DNA from: Galeopsis tetrahit
Taxonomy: Eukaryota; Streptophyta; Magnoliopsida; Lamiales; Lamiaceae
Direction: 5' to 3'
NCBI GenBank assembly: GCA_963675135.1
Contig: OY776133.1
Coordinates: 41,509,494-41,573,493 of the forward strand
Length of the DNA: 64,000 nt
The notes under the pieces were generated by a model. It was not told where the DNA came from and made no database searches. It was given only the letters and a program-made list of their open reading frames with translations. Numbering within the stretch: position 1 is the stretch's first letter; every line of letters begins with the position of its first letter. Made by a program: the position numbers and the translations under genes. Shown piece after piece: positions 22,578 to 32,970 of this stretch.

Positions 22578-23054
22578 TGAGTAAATACCTTGTCATCCAT
22601 CATCGTTGTCCATTAGTAAGTCAAGTCCAAAGTATATGAATGTCCATTTCATGATACTTGACATCTCGTCATTCAGTATACATGTCTTCATGGATTTTGA
22701 GCTTGATCCTTCTTTCACATGACTTGTGCTTTCTTTGACTTTGACAGTGTATTAAAGCTTCATGTCTTTTGTCCATAGATCTTCTTTTGGCATGTCAACT
22801 TCAATGGTCATCCTTTGTACTTGTCACTTGTTCATAACATTTCATGCTTCTTGTCTTCATACTTCTTGTGCTTACAGGTCATTTGTCATAGATTTAACAG
22901 AATTCTATCTAAAAAATAAAGCTCCCTAACATGTATGAGCTCTTCTAACCTGAAAATCTAGATTTGGCAAATCATCGTACATGGGGTTTTACTTAGGGTT
23001 TTGGTATCTAATCAAAATCATTTTTTCTTTATTAGAACAAACCATATCCCAACA
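22578..23054 (-). repeat. Solo LTR, right part
   Basis: Continuation of the LTR that starts at 7140, after the CGTAC duplication. It ends ATCCCAACA followed by the TTAAC duplication. The near-terminal block 'gggttttggtatctaatcaaaat' type sequence matches that of the inserted Sirevirus LTR. Confidence 0.85.
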
Positions 23055-23220
23055 TTAACATACAAGAAAAGTTGTATCTCTCCCTCATTATTCCTCCAAA
23101 CATCACCATTACAAGAATAGCAAAGAAAACATGCCCTCTCCTCTCCTCCAAGTTGTCGACCACCACCACCACCACAAGAAAGTCGTTTTCTTCACCACCT
23201 AGCAAGAGAGCCAAGCCTTG

Positions 23221-23372
23221 AATTCATCTCCCTCCCCCGTTTGAAGAATGAGGTAGAAAACCACACATTTCCTTTCTTCCTTAAGTTTTCTTGAAACTTT
23301 GCTAATATCCAAGTTTTGGCCATGGTAAAAAGCCTTGTGGAACTTCCAAGACTTCTAAGGAGCTGTGACATT
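23221..23372. repeat. 152-bp dispersed direct repeat, copy 2
   Basis: Second copy of 6079-6230, about 90 percent identical by eye. Between the solo LTR end and here (23060-23220) lies low-complexity sequence including a CAC-type trinucleotide run (23157-23176). Confidence 0.7.
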
Positions 23373-25888
23373 CAAGGAGATAAGGAATAGAGCCCATCTA
23401 AAAAGAGATTTAAAGAGTTCTTTAAAGGTTGTTCACCCAACTTTCATGTTTTGCATTTTCAATGACTTCTATGTTGATTTTGTGTTTAATGTTTGTTTTA
23501 AAATTCATGTCAAGACTATATTTATGTATTTTAGTTGGTGGATGATTTATTGGTTTTAAAAGCATGAGAAAATTTTTTTGTTTGATTTTGAGGGTTTTGT
23601 GTGATTGCATGTGTATTCCCTGTTTCTGCAGCAAATTTTTGTGAGCTTACCGTTTTTGTTATACTTGCTTTATATAAAACCTAAGATTACTGGGATAAAC
23701 TAAATTGAGTTGGGAATCTATTACAACAAGAATAATGCTATTTGGATTTATATTTTGAAAGATATGAATTTTTTAAGATATATTATGTGACAAACTGTGG
23801 TATTTTTCATGTTCACGAATTGTCTGGGAATAATAGGCTTGTGTAAAACTTTTATAAAATTTATATTCAAATATTATATGAAGTTATAAACCACTGTGAT
23901 TTATTTCATCATTAATTGATGAGAATAAATAATTTATAAAATTGTTTTTCCAAAACTGCTCAAGGTGAAAAGGCTGCTGGAATGCACTGTGACCATTGTA
24001 CTATTTTCGAAAATGAACTAAAAACTCTACTTTCTAGCCACCAAATTCCATGATACAAATTTTGTATGTATTCTACACTTCAATTTATACCAACTGTATA
24101 AATTTCATAATATTCTGACATGTTTTAGTATTTGAGAAAAATGCTCAAAGTCGACTATGTGAATCATTTTTACAAACTGCAGATTTTGCACCAGTTTTAA
24201 AAACGAGCATTAAAATCCCATTTCCGACTACTAAAACTCTTGGAACATATTTTATAAACATTCTAAACGTCAAGAAGCACCTACATTTTAAATTCCGTAA
24301 ATTTCAACGAGTTTAAATATTTTTAATAAATTCTAGAAGTTGAGTTACAAACCCTCTTACAAACTGCATACATGAGTTTGAATATTAAACTTATTTTCTT
24401 TCAGTTGTTTATATGTGTAATAATATCAGTATGTAGGTTATATAAAATATGTTTTTAGTTATAAGTATTATTTATTTTGTAATGTGTTAATATGTGTGTA
24501 TACGTATGATTGAGTAAAAATGCAAGTGTAGTGACATGCTTAGTATTAATACTTAAAATTGTTCAAGCATGACTAGAGGAGTACGTGTTCTATTATTTGA
24601 CATTTCAATAGTATATATGTGTATTATTTTAAATTGATAGTTTGTTAATATGTTTATAAGCATGACTAAATGTTATATGTGATTGTGACTTATTTGTGAT
24701 ACTATCAATTAATATTAAATCTTGCTAAGCATGTTTGTGATTTATTTGGCATTAGATTTAGGAATGTGTGTCGGTATTTGAGTAACACTAAATAGCATGC
24801 TAGATAAACATATTTTATAATTGAAAGATTTAATGACAAAAATCTATTGATCGGAAATCGATGAAACATCTTGCATGAACTCAAGATTTAAATAGATATA
24901 ATAGATTCACTAAAAATTAAAAGAATTGTGTTAGGCGAAGTGCGGTACCTGTTTGGAAACTTTGGATCGGACCTCGGTTAAGCGCAACTTTTTGAACTCA
25001 AACTTCTTAAGCAAACTAGGTAGGTGACATTTACTGTATTGCCTTGATGTTATTTATTGGTTGGTATATTCTATGGTATATATGAAAATGATTAATGGAG
25101 ACATAAGTCTCACAAAGACGACTGGGAACATATGAGTCTGCTAACTGATGAATGGGACACTAGTCCAATAACAAATGAATGCACGGAGATCTATATTGAA
25201 TCTCACCAAATGATGTAATGAAAGATGATGGAGGCATTAGCCTCAAGAAAATGGTATATGATGGGGAACTACGGTTAGTCCCAAATAAAGTAAAGATGAG
25301 ATATCACTATTATAACATATACTATTATTGGGTAACTAGCGTACGTGTCATCCACACTGAGAATTCAAGTCTCAACCCCCCCCCCCCCTCTAAATTAAAT
25401 ATTTCAGGTATGTATGAAGAGGAGTTCGAGCAGCGGGAGCAGTGATACGAGTTTCCCAATTTATGTGTCTACTTCGCCAATTATTGTTATTTCTTATCAT
25501 TACGATGCATGTTGAACGCAATTGGTTACTATTTTATGTTACTGATGAACTTGGATGCTTTACTATTTACATTTATGATTAAGTTGTTTAAATTTGATGT
25601 TGAGTAGCAAACATTTTCCCATGGCTACTTGAGGGCGTGTAACATGCATGAAAAGTTTTGTCAAACTTTTAACATAAAAATCATGTTGCCGGTCGTTTAT
25701 GCATATTTCAAAAGGGCCTCACGCTACGCTCAAATTTAAATATTAATTGCTTGAAATTTCCGTTGTGATATGTGAAATAAATGGCTCAATTTAAATTTTA
25801 AAATTTTTAGTTCGTAATTTTAGTCACTAAGTAATGATCAGTTTTTCGGAAGTGGTGGAATTGTACTTTTGAAAAATCGGGGCATTAC
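23373..25888 (-). repeat. Probable gypsy LTR-derived region
   Basis: No coding. The plus strand ends CGGGGCATTACA at 25888, so the minus strand begins TGTAATGCCCCG, a common LTR start of plant Tekay/Del-type chromoviruses. The content, AT-rich with an 'agggcgtgtaacatg' block, fits such long LTRs. I could not find the other terminus or a target duplication. A 13-14 base C run lies at 25376-25389. Confidence 0.4.
25098..25282 (+). repeat. Series of short hairpins with A-x-x-A tetraloops
   Basis: Inverted repeats follow each other: GAGAC-ATAA-GTCTC (25099-25112), GGAC-ACTA-GTCC (25155-25166) and GAGGC-ATTA-GCCTC (25231-25244). There is a degraded one near 25131 and an imperfect one near 25265. 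Each is preceded by 'atg' or 'at' plus G. The arms differ between units yet still pair. Confidence 0.6.
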
Positions 25889-26575
25889 AATAAAGGTTAT
25901 GGACCTGAGATTGCTAATTGATAATTTGAACAATAAATAAAAAGATCAATAGAGCGTGCGCGTCGATAGCTGCACTAAGAACTACAAGATAGGAACTGTG
26001 GTAGATGAAATCAAAATCGATTAAAAATATACTGTGTGGGTCGTAGGAGGCGAAATCAATGTAACTACGCTGGGAATTGAATCGTGGAATTAGGAATTAG
26101 GTATTATGGATTTAGGATTTTTTTTATTTTTTTGTGTGGCACGAGGTTAATTACTTAGGAATTTATCATTTCCTCTAGAGTACAGACTCCCCGCGAGTAT
26201 ATAAAATCTTTTATTTTCTAGTGCATTTTAAATCTAATTTACATATATGTTTTAAATATATATATATATATATATATAAAAGAAAAATTAACTTTAAATG
26301 AATGAATAAAATAAACTAAGAAGCAATTTATTATTTGTAACCAACATTTTATTATTTGTAACAACAATTATTTATTGTTATTTAAAATACGATATTTTGT
26401 AACAAAAATATAATTTTGTTTCAATAAATCATCTTTTCTTAACCATTTAAATGTTGGTTACAAATTGCTTCAAAAAAAAAAATGTTGGTTACAAATATGT
26501 CCGTTACAAGAAATGTATTTTCTTGTAGTATAAAGCGACTAAAACTTTTTTAAGTAAAAATGCGTTAAATTTTTA
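25889..26575. other. AT-rich intergenic sequence with MITE-like end
   Basis: Contains a (TA)n tract at 26256-26277. Inverted 'gttggttacaaat' and 'tttgtaacca' blocks (26337-26500) lead to 'tattttcttgtag' at about 26515-26527. The reverse complement of that end, CTACAAGAAAATA, resembles a CACTA-type MITE end. The left terminus was not located. Confidence 0.4.
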
Positions 26576-26721
26576 AGTGGAAAATTTTATTCAATAAAAA
26601 GTCCAACACACTATTACTAAAAAGTGTAAGTCTAAGTGCAACACAATATTATTAAAAAGTGTGAGTCACTATAACTGAAAAGTGCAACACAATATTTCTG
26701 ATAAATGTAAGTCACTATAAT
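26576..26721. repeat. Minisatellite (about 46-bp unit), left part
   Basis: Imperfect repeats built from 'aagtgcaacacaatatta', 'taaaaagtgtaagtc' and 'actataactgaaa'. The array continues after the 2.2-kb insertion, at 28934-29175. Confidence 0.75.
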
Positions 26722-26987
26722 GGGTAAAATGCAAGTTTGGTCCCAAGAAAATGTGCCCTCACAATTTTGGTCCCATTTTCATCACTTTTGGTCCCATAAA
26801 AATAGTTCCGTTAAATGCTAACAGAAATGGTGTGTGAACTTCACGCACTGTTAACTACAATTTCTTTTCTTTCTTTTTTTAAAATTAAACTCAATTCAAA
26901 ATTTTATTATTTTAATACAAATATTAAAATATTAAAATATCAGCCCACCTATCAAACACATTTTCCGGCCATCTCCCTTGTGGCGGA

Positions 26988-27099
26988 AATTTCCGGCGAC
27001 TTCCCGATCATCCATTGCTCCTCCCATTTTCGGCGACTTCCAGATCAACCATTGCTCCTCCCATTTTCGGCGACTTCCAGATCAACCATTGCTCCTCCC
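26988..27099. repeat. 37-bp tandem repeat, three copies
   Basis: The unit contains 'TTCGGCGACTTCCAGATCA' followed by 'accattgctcctccca'. It lies inside the Mutator-like element. The first copy is more diverged than the other two. Confidence 0.85.
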
Positions 27100-27270
27100 A
27101 TATACGTTGCCCCAATCCCTTCATTTCCCTACTCTGTTTGTCGGAAATTCCAAAAGTACTGAAAAAAAAAAAACGCACGAGCCGAGGTTAGTTTTCCTCC
27201 AACATTGAACCAAAATCTTAAATTTCACAACCACCCATCGCCAGCGGCTCCACTCCCAAACATCAACAGG

Positions 27271-27354
27271 CAGGCCCGGTCCTAATGTAAGGCCAACGAG
27301 GCGATCGATTCAGACTCATAAATATTTTAATTGTTTAGGGGCCCATTTTTTAAG

Positions 27355-27385
<31 letters not shown>

Positions 27386-27893
27386 TAATATAACTATATA
27401 AGACGCATAGTGCTCAATTTACATTCTTTTTGGTTCAATTTACATCATTTTCATCCGAAATTTGAAATTTCGGACAAATAGTTCAATTTACATCATTTAA
27501 ATTTGAAAATAAAAAAATAATATTAAAAATTTCTAAAAATCTCATCAAAATTAAAAATTACTCGTATAAAAAATTTAAAAAATTCTAAAATTCCAAAAAT
27601 CTAAAATTGTCTAAACAATAAATTCAAAAAATCTCATTAAATTTTCAAAAAAAATTATAATAATTACATTAAAAATCTAAAAAATCTCTTAAAATTAATT
27701 AATTTAAAATCTTAAAAAATCTATTAATTAAAAATTAGAAATTCTAAAATGGATAAAAAAAATTATATATTGTTAGTCTTTAAAAATTGTTTTACATTAT
27801 GTTTCATAAGTTCGTATAGAATAAAAAATATGAAGGGACGGGGCCGTTTTTTAAAGTTCGATTCAGGCCCAAACATTCCTAGGACCGGCCCTG
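27271..27893. mobile_element. hAT-type MITE nested in the Mutator-like element
   Basis: Ends are CAGGCCCGGTCCTAATG on the left and, reverse-complemented, CAGGGCCGGTCCTAGG on the right. An exact 8-bp duplication TCAACAGG flanks it (27263-27270 and 27894-27901), diagnostic of hAT. The interior is very AT-rich with a (TA)n tract near 27356-27380 and no coding. It is younger than its MULE host. Confidence 0.88.
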
Positions 27894-28933
27894 TCAACAG
27901 GAATACAAAATTCAGAAAAAACAAGTTTAAGAAAAGATTAAAAAATCGCCAATAATCATGAAGAGAAATCGTAAAATTGGGGATGAAGGAGTGATCAAAA
28001 TTTGAAATTGACAAGGGGCTTTGAATCCTGCAACTGAGATAAGGCTAGAGCGTGTAGCCTTTGTGAATTTTGTGACCGAATCGAATTTCGTATCCGGATT
28101 TTTCATTAGTTTTGGAAGTATTCTAGGGTAACGATGGTGGCGCGTTGGTGTTGAGGTGCGGTGGAGCCGCGGTGGTGACGAGAATGGGCTGGAGTGGCGG
28201 TGTTGGCGACGATTGGAATGGGTATGTGGATATTCGCCGGCGAGAAGAACAGTGGTGGGGGAGGTTGATATATATACGCAGGTTATACTGTATTTGTTAT
28301 CTTTGTTTTTAATTTGATATTTTCTGAATTTTTGTAATTATCTTTGTTTTTTAATTATATTTTATATCATCAAATTATATTCACAGAGATTTTATATAAA
28401 TGTTTTTTTTATTTTAATTTTAATATAGATTTTTATTCAAAAATTATTTAGAGTAATTTCATAATTTACCAAGATTATTAATTTGATTTGAAAAAAATAT
28501 TTTTAGTATTTTTAAATTATATCCAAATAATATGGATTAAAAGAGTTAATTTAAATTTTTAGATTATATTTAAATACAGGTTGTATATTTCAAATTTTAA
28601 TTTTTTGTATTTTCAATATTTTCAGATTTTATTTTTTATTTTTGTATATATTTCAGTTTTAATAAAAAAAAAATTATTTAAATTTCAGAATTTACATTTA
28701 TTTGTTTTTTTGATATTTTTAAATTATATTTCGATTGTTGTGTTCCAAAAAAAATATTCAAATTCTATATATATATATTTTTATAATTTTCATACTATGT
28801 TACTTAACCCTTAACGGAAAATGTTAAATATTTAACGGTTTGGACCTTTTTTGCAAAAAATGGGACCAAAAAAGAACATGGGACTAAAACTGCTTTTCAA
28901 ATATTCTCTTGGGACCAAATTTGCATTTTACCT

Positions 28934-29175
28934 TCACTATAATTGAAAAGTGCAACACAATATTACTAAAAAAATGTAAGTTACTATAACTGAAAAATGT
29001 AAGTTGTATATAACTAAAAAGTGTAAGTCATTATAACTGAAAAGTGCAACATAATATTACTAAACAATGTAAGTCACTATAACTGAAAAATGCAACACAA
29101 TGTTTTTTAAAAGTGTAGCACAATATTACTAAAAAATATAAGACACTGTAACTGAAAAGTGCAATACGATATTAT
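28934..29175. repeat. Minisatellite, right part
   Basis: Continuation of the 26576 array, about five more imperfect units of the same composition. Confidence 0.75.
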
Positions 29176-29520
29176 AGATTATTACATATACTAAAGAAGA
29201 TCATTCATTATTAAGTATGACAACAACCTAAATGGTAAGTGAGCATGTATTTAAGGTTGATTTACATGGTTTGAAATTCATTCTTCTCTCACTAATGTTT
29301 TTTTTTTTTTCAATTAATATGATATATACAAAATAAATTTATTTAATTAGTATGGTAACAATTTATATGGAAAATGGGCATCTTTATAAGATCGCATTAC
29401 ACAGTTTAATTTGATTTTATTGAGTATGGTAGCAACTTAGATGACAAAATTTGAATATGATATTTGATTTTTCTAAATCAATGCATCATTATTGTTGGAC
29501 AAAAATTATGCAATAGTTCC
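29176..29520. other. Upstream region of the defensin-like gene
   Basis: AT-rich, with a T run at 29300-29310. No element boundary or open frame was recognised. It should hold the promoter of the gene at 29564. Confidence 0.4.
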
Positions 29521-29530
29521 TTATAAATAG
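29521..29530 (+). promoter_or_regulatory. TATA box of the defensin-like gene
   Basis: TTATAAATAG lies 33 bases before the ATG at 29564, so the 5' leader would be very short. It is the only good TATA match near the gene. Confidence 0.55.
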
Positions 29531-29563
29531 ACAAGAGTATGACTCTTATTTATTCAATCGGAG

Positions 29564-30129
29564 ATGGAGACCAAAATCATTGCTTTCACTGGTTTAATTT
29601 TCGTAGCTTTACTCCTAACATCAGGTGACTTTTATTTTTGCATCAATGAAAAAAACTGTTTTTTTTTTAATTATATACTCCCTTCGTCTTAAAATAATAG
29701 TCCACTTTCAATTTTTACACAGATTAATAAAAATATCATTTATTGTGTTTAAAATTTTATCTATAAACTTTAAAATATATCCATTAATAAAACAATAGTC
29801 AATATTCATTGAATATGAGTATTTTGAACATTTTACACATTTCTTAAAAGAAAAAAAAAAGTATAGTTTAGGAAAAACAAAAAAATAATAAATGATTTTC
29901 TGGTGCAGGGAAAGTAGAAAAACACTAATATTTGTAGCAACATCAATTTTTTTTTTCAGTGAATGGTGAAGGAGGTGAGACACGATGGTATATATCACAA
30001 GGACCCTGCTCTAAATTCAGTGATTGCAATAAATATTGCATAGCACATAAATATCCAAAAGGTGGAATGTGTACCGATATATCACTTAATAATGAACCCG
30101 AATACTATAAATGTGTGTGCATTATTTAG
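29564..30129 (+). CDS. Defensin-like secreted cysteine-rich peptide (two exons)
   Basis: Exon 1 is 29564-29624; the intron (29625-29959) begins GT and ends in a T-rich tract plus CAG; exon 2 is 29960-30129. The spliced frame gives 76 residues. Residues 1-20 are a signal peptide with a hydrophobic core (IIAFTGLIFVALLL). The mature part has six cysteines at 37, 43, 47, 58, 72 and 74, spacing CX5CX3CX10CX13CXC, with Gly-Gly-Met before the fourth Cys. The CX3C and CXC pairs are the cysteine-stabilised alpha-beta signature of plant defensin-like peptides, and one intron right after the signal peptide is the family's usual structure. Such peptides act outside the cell, in antimicrobial defence or cell signalling, including reproduction. 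Six rather than eight cysteines suggest a non-classical subgroup. The intron contains one Stowaway-like end (about 29679). The exact role cannot be inferred. Confidence 0.78.
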
Positions 30130-30899
30130 TGATTGTATACACCTAATTATATGATCTTGGAGATCAATGAAGAAAAATCTCTTTAATAATATTTAATATT
30201 ATTTCTCTACCCGGTTAATTTTTTTTTCTTACTTTTTGTACCCGTAGCATCTTATTATCTCGTCATTTTGTGACACAATTATAATATTAAAATTTTAGCC
30301 TTCTACTTAATTTAGTGATAGTATACATTACTTGAACAATTTACTCTATGGACATTATTATTATTATTATATATATATATATAAACATTTAATTAAGAAC
30401 TTTCTTAATTATATCTTTAAACAATTTTTACATTTTTTAAATGAAAAAACCTTTATAAACTACACCCTCAAAATATTTACAATTTTATACAAAATGTCAT
30501 TACTTTTGACCCTACAAATACACACAAATCAACTCATTTTTATATTTTATACATAAAAAATTATAAAATTACTCATCAAAACTCTACTAATCATTACACT
30601 TTTTTAATGCGTATGCCCACCCACCTACGGAGTAACAATTTGCAATTCAGCTCTCCCTAGGGTTAAAACATTACAATTTACACTTGAGATCTTAAATTAC
30701 TCAAAGAACAGAAAAAAAAAATCGAGTGATGTAATAGTGTCTTCCTGGGATCTAAATCCAAGAGTTAAACCTGACGAATTGTTGTTTCCATCTCCTCGGT
30801 ATGATCTCCATTTCTTATTAACCGTCTCATTTTATTCATTCACAAAAGTCAATTTTTTCATAAATAAAGAAATTAAAAGACTCGCATACACTTATTTAT
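30130..30899. other. AT-rich sequence with no recognised feature
   Basis: Downstream of the defensin-like gene; includes a (TAT)n/(TA)n tract at 30357-30382. No coding or repeat boundary is evident. The last part may already belong to the Athila-like LTR. Confidence 0.4.
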
Positions 30900-31546
30900 T
30901 TATATAGACAACAATTACAAAAAATTTATTAGTAGAATGATTAGTGCAACGAGAGTTAATTAATTGTGTTAGATCGTATAATCGAAGGTTGGGATAGTGT
31001 GATTTGAGTATATATTGGTTTATCGCAACGAAAATTGGGTAAATTTCATTAGAACCTCATTAATTTGCATTAATTACTTGAATGAGAATTTAGGTAATTG
31101 GTGAGGAGATCATATGAGTCTAGTTTCTAGTATTCAAGTGGAAAAGCATAAGTAGGGATTAAATTAATATATCTTAGGTAGAATACTCTAATTGTGTGAT
31201 TATCCGGGTAAGAACGACTCTATCCTCACCAACCAATTAATTAAACGTTCAAGTTAAGCTTTAATCAATTTCCACATAATGAAGAACACCCGAACACTAC
31301 TTCTCACATTTGTTATTTGATCATCGTTTTACTTTCTTTTCCTAGTTAGTTTTTATCTTGTTGATTTTTGCATTTAGTTTTAATCGCTCACCCCTATGTT
31401 CGTTCACTATAATTATGTGGCAACACATATCACTAAGGCTACGCAAGCTAACTAGTCCCCTGGTTCGATAATTTAAGCGGGCACTTACTTTTATTACTAC
31501 GACCCTCTTACACTTGAAAGGTGAGTATTGAAAAATACGTGTCAAG
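30900..31546 (+). repeat. 5' LTR end of an Athila-like gypsy relic
   Basis: Ends about four bases before a canonical PBS. The 'gtcccctggttcgata...gcacttac' passage and the final '...atacgtgtca' are typical of LTR ends in this lineage. The left boundary is not resolved. Confidence 0.55.
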
Positions 31547-31550
31547 TTTT

Positions 31551-31568
31551 TGGCGCCGTTGCCGGGGA
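31551..31568 (+). other. Primer-binding site, tRNA-Asp type
   Basis: TGGCGCCGTTGCCGGGGA, the conserved PBS of Athila-type gypsy elements, preceded by 'gtcaagttt'. Confidence 0.85.
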
Positions 31569-31690
31569 CTTGTTTTGCTTTAGTGTAACTTAGTGTTAGT
31601 TGAGCATAATTACTAATGATTTTTATTTATTTTTATTTGTTCTACATTATCTTGTGTTTTTTATACTTGATCATTTGTGTAGGTGAACTT

Positions 31691-32358
31691 AATGGCAAGA
31701 TGGACGGATACAACCAATATTCATGGAATCAATCATATGATCAATATGATATGGTTTATCCTCCTCGTTAAGAAGAAATTTACTACGATAGTTGGGGGAA
31801 CTACGATTATGGTTATCAAATTCAACAAGTTCCTATCGATTATCAAGATTATGGTAAAAGGGAGGCCTCACCCTATCTTTGTGAGTTGCTAGAAGTCTTC
31901 ATTGAGAGTAGTGGAGGGATGGATAGGTCAAATATGATGTATCAAGTTGAGGAAGCAATCTACTTGGGAAGGAAACCTTACCCACCAGGAGTTGATCCGG
32001 GTGAACGTGCACCAAATTATGAGAGGAATGCTTACTTGGAAAATTTTCTAGCCACTTTAATAACTCACGACAAGGAAAAATTCGAAAAGATTGATGAGCA
32101 ATTTGTCTCACTTTCGAATCAAATGAAGAATATGGAGTTCCAATTGAGTCAAATGGCTTCTTCAAGTGATACTAGTTATGAAGGGTCAAACATGCCGATT
32201 GATGAAGAAGATAACTCAAGTGATGAGGAGGATGAAGGCGACAATCTTGTTGAGGATGGGCATGAAGATGAAGATGGGCATCCATTTGAGGACATGGACA
32301 CAAGAAAGTTTGCTCTCAAGCTTGAAAAGAAAACTCTCTTATGCACAAGAATTTGGTA
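31691..32358 (+). pseudogene. Remnant of Athila-like leader ORF / gag
   Basis: A frame opens at an ATG near 31699 with a Tyr- and Gln-rich start (MDGYNQYSWNQSYDQYD) and meets a stop near 31769. It continues with YGKREASPYLCELLE and, in another frame, a 157-codon stretch (31886-32359) with EKFEKIDEQFVSLSNQMK and a long acidic Asp/Glu tail. Glu/Lys-rich 'NQMKNMEFQLSQMA' text is common in gag of Athila-type elements. No polymerase follows before the PPT, so this copy is an internally deleted, non-autonomous derivative. Confidence 0.6.
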
Positions 32359-32970
32359 GAGCTTGAAGTTCAAAAGTGTTCAAAAAGTTGTGGTTGTGAA
32401 GAATATGCTAAAAAGAAAAGGAACACGTAAATTGCGTGAGATGGGGGAATTTTAGTTGCAATTGGCCAATTGCAATTTTCTCTCGAGTTTTAGAGATATT
32501 CGACGTGGTGTCTTTACTTCTCGCTCCACTAGTTTACGTGTCACTTTATCCAAATCTTTCTTACCCTAACCAAAGAGCCTACATTACAACCAAATGATAA
32601 GTCCTTGTTGATTCACGAATTGAGCACATAACACGTGGTGGAGGATTGAGACTTCTGGCAAACATATGGTAGTGCACTTGTATGATTTGATTTTGAGAGC
32701 ATACATTTTCTTAATATATACTTTGTTTGATGAGAGATACACTCACTTGTGAGAAAATTGTGAATTGAACACCTAATCTTGCATTGATTTGAACATATAG
32801 AGCTTGTGAACTTGTGTGTTGATGTCTCTATCTCAAAGCTTTATTAGATTGAGAAAGTTGATAATCATTATTATATCTTGTCTTGAATGAATTCATTTGC
32901 AATCTTCCCATTTGTTCTATTTTTCTTTCGTTGCTCGAAGACGAGCAACACTTTAAGTTTAGGGGGTTCA
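32359..32970 (+). other. Athila-like internal region ending in a polypurine tract
   Basis: No coding. Near 32932-32970 the sequence 'gctcgaagacgagcaac' and 'ctttaagtttaggggg' is the conserved end of the internal region and PPT in this lineage. 'GCTCG-AAGA-CGAGC' there is itself a perfect 5-bp-arm hairpin with a 4-nt loop. Confidence 0.6.

Larger units (their letters stand above)
26722..28933. mobile_element. Non-autonomous Mutator-like element (2.2 kb)
   Basis: Terminal inverted repeats of about 33 bp: left GGGTAAAATGCAAGTTTGGT..., right (reverse complement) AGGTAAAATGCAAATTTGGT.... CACTATAAT is found on both sides (26713-26721 and 28935-28943), a 9-bp duplication as MULEs make, although the host minisatellite also contains related sequence. 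There is no transposase. The interior has a GC-richer segment (26950-27260 and 28120-28270) unlike the AT-rich surroundings, which may be captured host sequence. Confidence 0.8.

Noticed and set aside
31440..31480. Possible tRNA T-arm ('ggttcgat')
   Set aside because: No matching acceptor, D or anticodon arms; the motif belongs to the LTR end upstream of the Athila-type PBS.
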